Shown: positions 8,590-18,361 of the stretch, one piece after another
How the letters are laid out: every line of letters starts with the position of its first letter
Numbering within the stretch: position 1 is the stretch's first letter
Source: Gracilibacillus orientalis
GTDB lineage: Bacteria; Bacillota; Bacilli; Bacillales; Amphibacillaceae
Assembly: GCF_900114645.1 (NCBI RefSeq)
Contig: NZ_FOTR01000011.1
Span: 1 to 64,000 of the forward strand
Reading direction: 5' to 3'
DNA length: 64,000 nt
Notes under the pieces: generated by a model
The model's input: only the letters and a program-made list of their open reading frames with translations
Told to the model about the DNA's origin: nothing
The model's database searches: none
Translations under genes and position numbers: made by a program

Positions 8590-10029
8590 TTAATAAGACT
8601 TCTTTATATTTTTTATTAAATCAAAAAAAAGATAAAACACTTTCAACCTTAGTAAAATACTCAATAATATATAAACAATTGCTCCTGTGATTGTTTGAAC
8701 TATTAAAAGGGGGAATATCCAAACACTCAAATATATTCCAATAATATAAACTATGAATGCCATTATAACAGCAATTGCAAAAGATGGTATCATATCTTTC
8801 ACTTGTTTCCAAAAGGAATAATTAATTTCTTTTCCTGAATAATAAGTATTAACAAACAAACCAAAAAACGAGCTAACTATCGCAGCATAAATTAAGCCCT
8901 CAACTCCCAAGTCTAGTAATACACTAATTGTTATAAAAATAGTTAAGGCTACTTTTTTGACTATTTCCAAAGATAAAAATAAATCTGAACGATTCTTTAC
9001 TTTTAATACATTTAAATTTATTGCGTGAATAGGATACAACATACCAGCTAAACATAATAATTGAAAATAACTCACAGAAGGTAGCCATTTATTCCCTAGC
9101 AAAAATGGAATTAAATTTGGAGCTATTGCCACCAATCCTAAGATTAAAGGGAATATGCAGTAAGAAGTCATTTGTAATAATTTTTTATAATTTGCTACTA
9201 GTCGCTCTGATTCATCTTGCATTTGGCTTAGCATTGGGTATGTTACTCTCTGAAGTGCTTGACTAAGTGCTGTTGTTGATGTATCTCTTAACTTTGATGC
9301 ATTAGTATAATAACCTAGCAATTCAGCCGGATACATACGACCTATTAATACAAAATAGATATTCTTATATATGGTATCAATTAATCCAGATAACATCAAT
9401 TTATATCCAAAAGCAAAATACTTTTTAAATAAAGCAACATCAAATATTAATGAAGGGAACCACTTATTGTGAAAATATAATAAAAACATTATTAATAATT
9501 GCATTGTAAGTTGTTGCGCTACTAAACTCCAGACTCCAAACCCATTTAAAGCTAAAAGTATTGCTGTAATTCCAGAAATTATTCCTGCAATGACAGTGAT
9601 TTTGGTTTGAGTTTTAAAATCAATATTACGAATTAAAATAACACGTTGGATTACTGTTAAGGCATTTATTATAACTACTAGCATTAATACTCTTATTATT
9701 GGAATTAATTCTGGCTCTCCATAAAATGAGGCAATTAGTGGTGATGAGATAAAAATTAGTATATATAAAAGAAGCGACAGTGCTAAATTGAAGAAAAAAA
9801 CCGTAGAATAATCGCTATGTCCAGGTTCTTTTTCGCGAATTAAAGCTTGATCTAAACCGCTTTGAATTAAGGAAGTCGAAATAGCTAAAAATATTGTTAT
9901 CATCCCAATTAAACCAAAGTGTTCAGGGAGTAATAGGTGAGCTAGAGTTATTTGAATAATTAAAGTAATTCCTTGTTTTGATAATAAATCTATAAAACTC
10001 CACAAAATCCCTTTAATAGTTACTGACAT
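8590..10029 (-). CDS. Polysaccharide flippase (Wzx-like, MOP superfamily)
   Basis: The 479-residue integral membrane protein has roughly 12-14 hydrophobic segments across its length and begins GILWSFIDLLSKQGITLIIQ, typical of the Polysacc_synt/TuaB-WzxC branch. Flippases of this class move undecaprenyl-pyrophosphate-linked repeat units from the inner to the outer leaflet. It sits among glycosyltransferases and a Wzy-like gene, as expected for a Wzx/Wzy pathway. ATG 10029 is preceded by GAGG with an eight-base spacer. Confidence 0.85.
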   Translation of the reverse strand: MSVTIKGILWSFIDLLSKQGITLIIQITLAHLLLPEHFGLIGMITIFLAISTSLIQSGLDQALIREKEPGHSDYSTVFFFNLALSLLLYILIFISSPLIASFYGEPELIPIIRVLMLVVIINALTVIQRVILIRNIDFKTQTKITVIAGIISGITAILLALNGFGVWSLVAQQLTMQLLIMFLLYFHNKWFPSLIFDVALFKKYFAFGYKLMLSGLIDTIYKNIYFVLIGRMYPAELLGYYTNASKLRDTSTTALSQALQRVTYPMLSQMQDESERLVANYKKLLQMTSYCIFPLILGLVAIAPNLIPFLLGNKWLPSVSYFQLLCLAGMLYPIHAINLNVLKVKNRSDLFLSLEIVKKVALTIFITISVLLDLGVEGLIYAAIVSSFFGLFVNTYYSGKEINYSFWKQVKDMIPSFAIAVIMAFIVYIIGIYLSVWIFPLLIVQTITGAIVYILLSILLRLKVFYLFFDLIKNIKKSY

Positions 10030-10071
10030 AAATACAACCTCTTTACAATATAGTGAAAAATGCGTTGATAA

Positions 10072-11169
10072 TTAATTCTCAAAAACCTTTTTCCACATTT
10101 TAATGTTGTTTTCTATATTTAAGTGATTCACCTGAATATATTTTTTGCCGTTTTCCGTATTTATTTCTTTAATAAATGAACTAAAAGATTCACTCTTTAT
10201 ATCATTATAGTCTACGATACTAATATCTTCCGAATGAAAGAAATCATACATTACAGAATTTTTGGGAATGAATATCTTTTTTTGCATAAATAGCAGTGGA
10301 TTAATGTTACCTAACCCGATTTGTCTATTAGTATTAAATATTGCTATATCTATTGATGACAAAAAAGACATATAATCATCCAAAGCCATTTTATCTCTTA
10401 TACATATAGCTTTATCCCCAAATAATTCTTTTGCTATTTGTTCCACTTTATCTCCATGAACTTTGTCACCATAGTTCAAGGGCAGGTAAATCTTTATATT
10501 TTCATTTTTGAATTTTTTTAAATCTTGTAATACTTCAATATGCTTAAGTATTGGATTGCTTTGATGACCTATTTGTATATTTATCGCTGAATTCTTTTGA
10601 ATCTTATCATTAATATTTTGATTTTTAAATTTTGTATTATAAATAGGATTATATATCGCTCCTGGATAAGGTGCATAAAAAGTTTTTGCTTTAGAATTAA
10701 ATTGTCGTTTAAAATAATCAATATCTGGAGGAAAAATCCCTACAAATCTAATTATCTTTTTCCTAAATGACCATTCTATTATTCTACTAAGACAACTTCT
10801 CCAACTTTTAGAGGTTGTCTTCCACTCGTATAAATCAGAACCCCATGCAATCCATGTTATCTTTTTAAATAATTTTGGTCTTAGTAATATTTTTAATTTA
10901 GTAACATTATTTAATTGGCTTATTGAATGCATTAGTACCTTTTCATTGTATTTTATTTTATTAAATATAATGTTACCAATATTATACACGCCTGTTGTTT
11001 TGTTAATTATTTGTACATTTTTATTTTTTTTTATTTCATTTGGTATATTTTCTTCATTATCAATTATAACTAATTCATAATTTTGCTGATGGAAATTGTC
11101 ATTTATTAGCCTCATTATAGCTTTTGTTGCCGCATAATTTGTACTTAAAAACAAATGGAGTATTTTCAT
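10072..11169 (-). CDS. Glycosyltransferase, GT56/WecF-like (4-acetamido-4,6-dideoxygalactose transferase family)
   Basis: The 365-residue cytoplasmic protein begins MKILHLFLSTNYAAT and contains KITWIAWGSDLYEWK near residue 100, then IQIGHQSNP and LPLNYGD near 195-230. These blocks resemble WecF, which adds Fuc4NAc from its dTDP donor to lipid-linked oligosaccharide. The donor fits the rfbA/rfbB/DegT genes downstream. The similarity is judged by eye and specificity is inferred. The next upstream gene ends 224 bases away, leaving room for an internal promoter, though none is clear. Confidence 0.65.
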   Translation of the reverse strand: MKILHLFLSTNYAATKAIMRLINDNFHQQNYELVIIDNEENIPNEIKKNKNVQIINKTTGVYNIGNIIFNKIKYNEKVLMHSISQLNNVTKLKILLRPKLFKKITWIAWGSDLYEWKTTSKSWRSCLSRIIEWSFRKKIIRFVGIFPPDIDYFKRQFNSKAKTFYAPYPGAIYNPIYNTKFKNQNINDKIQKNSAINIQIGHQSNPILKHIEVLQDLKKFKNENIKIYLPLNYGDKVHGDKVEQIAKELFGDKAICIRDKMALDDYMSFLSSIDIAIFNTNRQIGLGNINPLLFMQKKIFIPKNSVMYDFFHSEDISIVDYNDIKSESFSSFIKEINTENGKKYIQVNHLNIENNIKMWKKVFEN

Positions 11170-11393
11170 TATTAATTACTTCCCTTTTATACATAGTATC
11201 TTTATCAAAAAACTTTCAATAATTAAATCTAATCTCTAGAATTTCACAAACGATATTGAGTTATAAACTGGACTCTCTAATTACAATTTGTCTTTTCTCT
11301 CTTTTTTTAAAAATATACTTAATAACTTTAACTGCTCTTTAAAGCAAATATATAATTAATATCAATTTTATTGCCATCTGAATTTTCAATTTA

Positions 11394-12596
11394 TTAATCA
11401 ATATTATTAACAGAGATATACAAATCCTTGAGGTTATCCCCTATTTTTTCCCAAGTATAGTGGTTTTTAACGAGTGAATTTCCTTTTTTGCTTATTTCAT
11501 CTCTTTTTTCTTTATCCAAAAGTAGAAACTTAATAGATTTATATACTTCCTCCTCTGAATGTGGCTTCACAACTTTGCAACTGTCATTATCTATAACTAT
11601 CCCATGAATTCCTTGATTTTCGCATAATATTACTGGTTTATTGAAGTACATAGCTTCTAAATACACTAATCCAAAAGTCTCTCTCCAACTTGGCAAACAG
11701 AATATATCACATTTTTTCATATATTGCATAGCAACATAATGATCGATATTACCTAAAAACACTACATGGTCCATTAGATTTAATTCGCTTGTTAAATCTA
11801 CTAACTCATTTTTATAATCCCCATCTCCTATTACAATATACAGGAGATCAGGGAATTCTTTAACTAATTTTGACATTGCTTTTATATTATATTGAATACC
11901 TTTAGTTTTCATTAAATTACTAACACTTAAAATTATGTTTCTATTTTCACTATTAAAATCAACGTTAGTTACATATTTTAATTTTTCAGGATAAATACCA
12001 TTGCCAATTAATGTCGAATCATAATTGAAATTCTCTTTTAACTTTTGCCTAAGTTGTGGGCTAGGCGTTATAATTGCGTCAGATAAGTTATATATTTGTA
12101 ACATTTTATCCTTGACAATACCTTTATTTATTGAAATGTCAAGGTCGGAACTTCTAGCTGATAAGACAAAAGGTACCTTATACTTTTCTATTATACTTTT
12201 CCCTACTAAACCATCTGGATAAGTCATATGACAGTGAACTAAGTCAAATTCAAAACTCTCCATCTCACGATTAATCACACTCATAACTGCGTTAATAAAA
12301 GAAGTGTCACTTAATTTCCTTGTAACTTTATTGAGTAACTTATTAGGAATCTTTATATATCTGGGGTAATAAACATCTATACCATCATACTTAGCTTTAT
12401 TGGGTAACCTACTGTATTCTTCCCAAAGTTTTTTGTGTTTTTTAAAGAGAGTTGGAGTAAAAGGAATAGGTGATATTACTTTTACTTCAAAACCTTGCTT
12501 AATTAACTCTTGTGCTTGACTATGGAATACCCTTCCGTTACTACTAAATTCATTTGGATATATTCTAGAAACGAATAAAACCTTCAGCTTAATCAC
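11394..12596 (-). CDS. Glycosyltransferase family 4 (GT-B)
   Basis: The 400-residue product has an N-terminal Glyco_transf_4-type domain starting KVLFVSRIYPNEFSSNG and a C-terminal Glycos_transf_1 domain with VIGDGDYKNEL and the donor-binding CDIFCLPSWRETFGLVYLEAM (EX7E motif). Such retaining transferases add a sugar from a nucleotide-sugar donor to the lipid-linked EPS unit at the inner membrane face. The GTG start at 12596 is two bases from the end of the polymerase-like gene. The donor and linkage cannot be told from sequence. Confidence 0.85.
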   Translation of the reverse strand: MIKLKVLFVSRIYPNEFSSNGRVFHSQAQELIKQGFEVKVISPIPFTPTLFKKHKKLWEEYSRLPNKAKYDGIDVYYPRYIKIPNKLLNKVTRKLSDTSFINAVMSVINREMESFEFDLVHCHMTYPDGLVGKSIIEKYKVPFVLSARSSDLDISINKGIVKDKMLQIYNLSDAIITPSPQLRQKLKENFNYDSTLIGNGIYPEKLKYVTNVDFNSENRNIILSVSNLMKTKGIQYNIKAMSKLVKEFPDLLYIVIGDGDYKNELVDLTSELNLMDHVVFLGNIDHYVAMQYMKKCDIFCLPSWRETFGLVYLEAMYFNKPVILCENQGIHGIVIDNDSCKVVKPHSEEEVYKSIKFLLLDKEKRDEISKKGNSLVKNHYTWEKIGDNLKDLYISVNNID

Positions 12597-12597
12597 C

Positions 12598-13668
12598 TCA
12601 AAACATTAAATATGGATTAATACCATGCCAACCTTCTATCATTCTAATAACTAAATATGCTAGAGTTATAACAATTGTTATGTAGGTCAATAAAAATCTT
12701 AACGTCCTATCTCTAACTAGATTTAATGCATAAGGTATAGCAATAATATAATATATTAGTAAATAATAGTTTAATCTTAATATCAAACTTACTTTCATTG
12801 AAATTATACTTATTAAAAATGAGAGAAGTACTAAAATCGTCATATATTCAAGATATTTAGTGTTCCCTTCAGTTATTCTAATTATAAATAATAATAATAA
12901 TACACTTATGGTAATTAAAGGGAACAAAAAACCTGAACCTTCAAATGAAACATCATTCGAAAGATAATTCAAACTATCTATATTTGTTAATACAAAATTA
13001 ATAATTGATCCAAGCAAACTGTAAAAAATAACAAAGGTTACCAATATGAAAATTATATTTTTTTTAGTGAGCTTAATACTATAAATAAAATATATACCTA
13101 TCATGAGTATTGCTGTTATATGGAATAGTGAAGCTATACAAACAATTACTAAATATTTTTTTAGTTTTCTCTCACGGATCAAATGAAATCCTGAAGCTAT
13201 TATAGACATTGCAATTGCCTGTCTAATTCCATTAAATGAAAAAAAGTAGAGAAATAATGAGACAAACAGGTATAGGCTAAATACAACATTATTCGAATTT
13301 TTATAAATAAAATAACCTATTCCAAAAAGGAAAACAAAACTTGTTACAAACAAAATAATCTGGTCATTATTAGAAATATATGCTGAAAGTTTATTCAAAA
13401 ATATGTAACCAAATTCCCATCTCTCAGCTTCAAACATTCTATTCCAAGATGTATTTTTAATCACTTTAAATCCTCTAAGATAGTTATCCGTATCTGTTCC
13501 AACACTCTCAGCACGTATACTAGAAATTATAAAAAGTATTATAAAAGAAGATATTAAGTATACTTTCGAATACAATCGCGAATTATTCCAATATTTACTA
13601 TAAAATAGACCGATCGAAAAGATAATAATAAAAATAATCAAGTATATTAGTATCTTAATCCCCCCCAT
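12598..13668 (-). CDS. EpsG/Wzy-like polysaccharide polymerase
   Basis: The 356-residue protein has about ten membrane segments, an early ESVGTDTDNYLRGF loop (residues about 54-67) and the FSFNGIRQAIAMSII motif near 143-157. Both are hallmarks of the EpsG family, whose FNGxRQ segment is conserved. These proteins polymerise lipid-linked repeat units on the outer face of the membrane. The gene start lies in a G-rich ATGGGGGGG stretch, so the exact start is uncertain and a later start is possible. Confidence 0.8.
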   Translation of the reverse strand: MGGIKILIYLIIFIIIFSIGLFYSKYWNNSRLYSKVYLISSFIILFIISSIRAESVGTDTDNYLRGFKVIKNTSWNRMFEAERWEFGYIFLNKLSAYISNNDQIILFVTSFVFLFGIGYFIYKNSNNVVFSLYLFVSLFLYFFSFNGIRQAIAMSIIASGFHLIRERKLKKYLVIVCIASLFHITAILMIGIYFIYSIKLTKKNIIFILVTFVIFYSLLGSIINFVLTNIDSLNYLSNDVSFEGSGFLFPLITISVLLLLFIIRITEGNTKYLEYMTILVLLSFLISIISMKVSLILRLNYYLLIYYIIAIPYALNLVRDRTLRFLLTYITIVITLAYLVIRMIEGWHGINPYLMF

Positions 13669-13834
13669 AGTATATAAGTATTTATACTTCTGCTATGAAG
13701 TATGATACCTAACGAGAACAATTTCATGTGATTAGCTTTTTTTAACTTTCAAATTTGAAGCTATTTAACATCTTAATTACACAATTCATCAGTATCAAAA
13801 AATTGTTCATTGTAAAGTAGGCATAATTCTTCAT

Positions 13835-14956
13835 TTACGTTTTTATTTGTTTATATAACCTTAGATATTGTTTAGAAATACTATTCCAATTAAACTTATC
13901 TGCATTTTTGTAACATCTTTGCATAATATTCTCTTTGTTATCAATAGTAATTTTTATTTTATCTGCAATATCTAAGGCATTTAACGGATCGATCCTATAT
14001 CCTACTTCGCCATCTTCAAATTGCCCATCAAATCCTTGTCCTTTTGAATAAATGACGGGTAGTCCTTGACTCATTGCTTCAGCATACACTAATCCAAAGG
14101 TCTCGGTTATTGAAGGCATTACAAAAATATCTGAATTTCTATAATAATTAATCAACTTTTCTTTTTTTAGATAAGGAATATATTCAAATGATCTTATACT
14201 AGAAATTTTATTAAAATATTGTTCGTCTTTCTTTTCTCCTATTATAACCAAATCAATTTTTTTATTATATTTATTTTCTAATAAATTAGAGGCTTCTGCA
14301 ATCTTTAAAATGTTTTTCCGTTTAGTAATTTGTCCTACAAATATTAGTCGAAATTCATTATTGTCTTTCTTGTTATTTTTAATATACTTATTATTTAACC
14401 AAAAATCTGTAATGCCGTTAGGTATTACTTTTGATTTCCTTAATAGTTCACTTCGGTGTTTTTCTGGAATGAATTTATTAAATACGTACTTTTCGTATGA
14501 TTTTGATATAAAGATTATATTCTCTGCATTTCGCAAAATATTAATCGCTTTTTTCCTTAGATGAATAGCTTTACGAAAATACTGATTAACATCTGTATCT
14601 CTTATTGCTACTATATATGGTATTTTGTATTTCTTTTTAATTTGATATGCTACAGCACCATCATTAAATAGACTATGTGAGTGAATCACTGAAATACTTG
14701 ACAAATCAAAATTATCCTCAACATCTTTTGTCATTCTATTTATTTTTGTGAAATACAAAAATTTATCATACGGTTTAATTATTTTTCTTGAGTAAAAATC
14801 GAATGGAAATTCTTTCTTTGTAATAATACTCACCGCCTTATCTTGATGTTGTGGGATATAGACCTCAAATTCAACAGCATTTTTTTTGAATGACGAAAAT
14901 AAGTTATTATATACTTTTGAATAGCTAACTCCAGTGGCAATCTGAAGTATTTTCAT
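13835..14956 (-). CDS. Glycosyltransferase family 4 (GT-B)
   Basis: The 373-residue product begins MKILQIATGVSYSKVY. It has VIHSHSLFNDGAVAY in the acceptor domain, LIFVGQITKRKNI at the domain junction, and SDIFVMPSITETFGLVYAEAMSQGLP with the EX7E donor-binding motif. It should add one sugar of the EPS repeat unit. The 165-base gap to the polymerase-like gene downstream holds no recognisable gene or terminator. Confidence 0.85.
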   Translation of the reverse strand: MKILQIATGVSYSKVYNNLFSSFKKNAVEFEVYIPQHQDKAVSIITKKEFPFDFYSRKIIKPYDKFLYFTKINRMTKDVEDNFDLSSISVIHSHSLFNDGAVAYQIKKKYKIPYIVAIRDTDVNQYFRKAIHLRKKAINILRNAENIIFISKSYEKYVFNKFIPEKHRSELLRKSKVIPNGITDFWLNNKYIKNNKKDNNEFRLIFVGQITKRKNILKIAEASNLLENKYNKKIDLVIIGEKKDEQYFNKISSIRSFEYIPYLKKEKLINYYRNSDIFVMPSITETFGLVYAEAMSQGLPVIYSKGQGFDGQFEDGEVGYRIDPLNALDIADKIKITIDNKENIMQRCYKNADKFNWNSISKQYLRLYKQIKT

Positions 14957-14999
14957 TTAAATACACCTCGTAATCTAGCATCCATCTATTAGGGAAGGT

Positions 15000-16319
15000 T
15001 TACAATCTCCAATAATTGTATCCTTGTCTTTCAAGGTCTTCTTTATCTAGAATGCTTTTAATATCTATTAACACTTTTTCATTATTATTATAATCACCAT
15101 ATAATGAGTCTATTTCTTCCCAACTCATTCTTCTGAATTCCTCATGGGCAACAGCTAACACTAGACAATCGGCATTTTCTATATCATTGATATCCGACAA
15201 GTCTATTCCATATTCTCTTCCTGCTTCTTCAGTATTTGCTACTGGGTCTACAACATCAGGTTCTATGCCATAATCTTTTAAACTTTCAATAATATCAAAA
15301 ACTTTTGAATTTCTAGTGTCAGGAGTGTTCTCTTTAAATGTAGTCCCTAATATGACAACTTTAGACTGTTTGACTACTTTGTTACTTAAAATTAGCTTTT
15401 TGATTATAGCATCAGCAACAAACTTTCCTATCCCATCATTAATCTTTCTTCCTGATAAAACAATTTGGCTATGATAGCCTAATTTTTCAGCTTCATACAC
15501 GAAATAATAAGGGTCAACCCCTATACAATGTCCCCCTACAAGTCCTGGATAAAATTTCAACGCATTCCATTTAGTGTTCATTGCCTCAATGACTTCTTTT
15601 GTATCAATGTTCATACGATCAAATACCATGGCAAGTTCATTCATAAAGGCTATATTGATATCACGTTGACTATTTTCCACAACCTTAGCAGCCTCAGCTA
15701 CTTTAATCGAACTAGCTTTATGAACGCCGGCATTGATAACTAGTTCATAAATTTTTGCAATTTCTTCTAAACTCTCTTCGTCTACACCAGAGACGATTTT
15801 TATAATATTTTCAATAGTATGTATTTTATCACCAGGATTAATTCGCTCGGGTGAGTAACCAACTTTAAAGTCAACCCCACATTTCAATCCTGATTCCTTT
15901 TCTAAAATAGGAATACAAATATCTTCTGTAACTCCTGGGTATACAGTAGACTCATATACTACAATAGAACCTTTGGTAAGATTTCTACCTATTATGGAAC
16001 TCGCACCTTCAACTGGGGCAAGATCAGGTGTTTTATCAGAATTAATTGGTGTTGGAACCGCAACTAGATGAAATTTAGCTTCTTGAAGCATTGTTTCATC
16101 TGAAGTGAAGTTTACAGATGTTTTTTTAATAACTTCATTACCAACTTCATTTGTAGGATCCATGCCAGAAATATATAATTTAATTTTCTCTTCATTTAAA
16201 TCAAAACCAATCACATCTACTTTTTTAGCAAATGAAACTGCGATTGGCATCCCGACATACCCTAATCCAACCACTGCTATTTTATCATCTTTATTCAGAA
16301 TTTTTTCATATAAACTCAC
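15000..16319 (-). CDS. UDP-sugar 6-dehydrogenase (TviB/WecC/CapL family)
   Basis: The product oxidises C6 of a UDP-(N-acetyl)hexose to the uronic acid with two NAD. It has the Rossmann motif VGLGYVGMPIA near residue 17 and VAVPTPINSDKTPDL. The catalytic Cys is at about residue 265 in GLVGGHCIGVDPYY. A C-terminal UDP-binding domain carries LGTTFKENTPDTRNSK. It resembles the TviB/CapL group making N-acetylaminouronates rather than plain UDP-glucose dehydrogenase. The start is taken at GTG 16319, eight bases after GGGGG; an ATG at 16334 would begin on that RBS. The polymer is therefore probably acidic. Confidence 0.85.
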   Translation of the reverse strand: MSLYEKILNKDDKIAVVGLGYVGMPIAVSFAKKVDVIGFDLNEEKIKLYISGMDPTNEVGNEVIKKTSVNFTSDETMLQEAKFHLVAVPTPINSDKTPDLAPVEGASSIIGRNLTKGSIVVYESTVYPGVTEDICIPILEKESGLKCGVDFKVGYSPERINPGDKIHTIENIIKIVSGVDEESLEEIAKIYELVINAGVHKASSIKVAEAAKVVENSQRDINIAFMNELAMVFDRMNIDTKEVIEAMNTKWNALKFYPGLVGGHCIGVDPYYFVYEAEKLGYHSQIVLSGRKINDGIGKFVADAIIKKLILSNKVVKQSKVVILGTTFKENTPDTRNSKVFDIIESLKDYGIEPDVVDPVANTEEAGREYGIDLSDINDIENADCLVLAVAHEEFRRMSWEEIDSLYGDYNNNEKVLIDIKSILDKEDLERQGYNYWRL

Positions 16320-16323
16320 GGTT

Positions 16324-17433
16324 TCATCCCCCATAATTAATTATTTTATTAATTGCCATTATATAAGCTTTTATTACTATTTTTCGATCAAATTCTTTCT
16401 CTGCTTTTTTTCGACTTCTTTTTCCCATTAAAGTCTTTTCTTCTAATGGTAAATTTATGAATTTATCCATTGCATTTTTAAGGGATTCTGCATCTGCAAC
16501 TTTGCATAAATATCCATTATATCCATTTTCTACATTATCTTTACAACCATAAGTATCACATGTGATTAAAGGTCTGCCAACAGAAGCACCTTCTTGAAGC
16601 ACTGTACCTCTACCTTCTCCATAAGAAGGTAGGACAATACAACTTGATTTTTTCATTATATCAAGAATATCTTCTCTTTTTCCTAAATAATTTATTAACC
16701 CTTCATTATCATATCGTTTAAGGATATCTATATATTTTTCTTCATCTACAAATCCAACTACCTCGAATTTAATATTGCCATATATTAAAGCAAGTTCTTT
16801 CGCAGCCGTTAAGTATTCTTCAATCCCTTTATCTCTTAGTACTCTTCCTACAAAGGTAAAAGTAATATTCGTATCATTCGGTTGTTGCTCGTATTTGAAA
16901 TTCTCTAAATTAACTCCTGATCCCGGGACTAGCATAGTATTTTGATTAGTAGAAATTATACCTATTTGATTATAGAAGTTCTTATTTTCTTCATTTAAAA
17001 ACACAATTTTTGAGGCTGATTTAAAAGCTATTCTATTTAAAAAGATTGCAATTTTTTTTTGCCACATTTCTTGAATATAAATAGATCCTAAACCAGTCAC
17101 TGTATGTATAGCCTTTGTTTGACAGAATCTAGTTGCAATTCCTCCATAAATATTAGGTTTTATTGTATAAGTGAGAACTATATCTGGTTTAATACTTCGA
17201 ATTACTTTTAGATACTTAAATAATAATTTAATATCAGAAAGAGGGTTTGTACCCCTTCTTTCAATTGGTGTTTCGATTATTTTACATCCCATATTTTGAA
17301 AAAATTCATTCTCATCGGACTCTGGTAAAGCAAGATAAACTTCGTTACCTTTTTCTATTAATTCTTTTACTAATTCTTTTCTAAAAGCATATATTGTAAT
17401 AAAGTGATTTGCTAAAATTAATATTTTATTCAT
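16324..17433 (-). CDS. Glycosyltransferase family 4 (GT-B)
   Basis: The 369-residue product starts MNKILILANHFITIYAFR. It carries LTYTIKPNIYGGIA and VTGLGS in the N-terminal domain, FTFVGRVLRDKGIEEYL at the junction, and VLPSYGEGRGTVLQEGASVGRP with the EX7E-type motif. The block TYTIKPNIYGG is typical of transferases acting early on the repeat unit (GalNAc/FucNAc transferases such as WbpH/CapM). That is family knowledge, not proof. ATG 17433 is preferred because GGAGG lies 12 bases upstream; it overlaps the preceding gene's stop by eight bases. Confidence 0.85.
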   Translation of the reverse strand: MNKILILANHFITIYAFRKELVKELIEKGNEVYLALPESDENEFFQNMGCKIIETPIERRGTNPLSDIKLLFKYLKVIRSIKPDIVLTYTIKPNIYGGIATRFCQTKAIHTVTGLGSIYIQEMWQKKIAIFLNRIAFKSASKIVFLNEENKNFYNQIGIISTNQNTMLVPGSGVNLENFKYEQQPNDTNITFTFVGRVLRDKGIEEYLTAAKELALIYGNIKFEVVGFVDEEKYIDILKRYDNEGLINYLGKREDILDIMKKSSCIVLPSYGEGRGTVLQEGASVGRPLITCDTYGCKDNVENGYNGYLCKVADAESLKNAMDKFINLPLEEKTLMGKRSRKKAEKEFDRKIVIKAYIMAINKIINYGG

Positions 17434-18331
17434 TTTTCTGCTTTGCCTCCACGTATTCTGCAACTTCAATCTTTATCCCATTTTTGAACGACATTGGTTT
17501 GTATCCAAAATCATTAGTTGCACTCTTGTGTGAATAACTTCTATCTTCACCCATTCTTTGAACTTTTTCAATATAATCAACTTTTCCAAATGATACAATT
17601 TTAAAAATTTTTGCCATTAATACACCAACATCTATAGGTACACTAATAAAAACAGTTTTTTTGTTGAATTCGTTGCTTATTAACTTAAGAGCATCAACTA
17701 TTTTGATTGGTTTTTCGCCAGTTAAATCATATGCTTTCCCATCAGTTTCATGTGAAGTCGTTAGAACAGTATAAAATGCCGCCCCTAAGTCTCTAGCATT
17801 CACTGGTTGGATTAAACTATTTCCGCCGTTGATTACAAGCATAACCCTAAGCTTATCTATCATCTTAATAAACTTACTCATATTTCTATCACAAAGATCT
17901 CCATATATCATAGAGGGTCTCAAAATAGTTACTTTAGTCAGACATTTTGGATCGTTTGTAAGTTCCTTAATTTTTTGTTCTATCCTTTTATATTCTTCTG
18001 ATGCGTATTTAAATTCGGAATAAATCCCCGTGGTGTGTATCAATATGGCTCTTTTTACATTTTTGTTAATAGCCGTTTTTACTATTAATGGTGAATGGTG
18101 AATATTATAAATGTGCATTATTGTTTCAACATCATTCATTACAGTATTAATAAAGTTTGGATCATCTAGATCTCCAGACACTTTTTCTATATTTAAGCCA
18201 CTGTTGTCTATCAATGAAGTGTCAGAAGATTCCCTTACAATACAGCGGATTGCACCTCGATATTTGTGATTGATAAGTTCTTGTAAGAAATATCTTCCCG
18301 TATGTCCAGTAATTCCTGTGACTAATAACAC
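17426..18331 (-). CDS. NAD(P)-binding SDR protein (NmrA/epimerase-like)
   Basis: The 301-residue Rossmann-fold protein begins MLLVTGITGHTGRYFLQEL (TGxTGxxG cofactor site) and has IHTTGIY near 130 and LRPSMIYGD near 159. The atypical SDR/NmrA-like layout lacks a clear YxxxK catalytic pair, because the expected Tyr region reads GIYSEFKYASEEYKR. Its place between the initiating sugar transferase and a GT4 gene suggests sugar-nucleotide modification such as 4-epimerisation or reduction. The GTG start has GGAGG seven bases upstream. Substrate unknown. Confidence 0.65.
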   Translation of the reverse strand: MLLVTGITGHTGRYFLQELINHKYRGAIRCIVRESSDTSLIDNSGLNIEKVSGDLDDPNFINTVMNDVETIMHIYNIHHSPLIVKTAINKNVKRAILIHTTGIYSEFKYASEEYKRIEQKIKELTNDPKCLTKVTILRPSMIYGDLCDRNMSKFIKMIDKLRVMLVINGGNSLIQPVNARDLGAAFYTVLTTSHETDGKAYDLTGEKPIKIVDALKLISNEFNKKTVFISVPIDVGVLMAKIFKIVSFGKVDYIEKVQRMGEDRSYSHKSATNDFGYKPMSFKNGIKIEVAEYVEAKQKNE

Positions 18332-18361
18332 CGCTACACCTCCATAAACTAACTGTTTGCA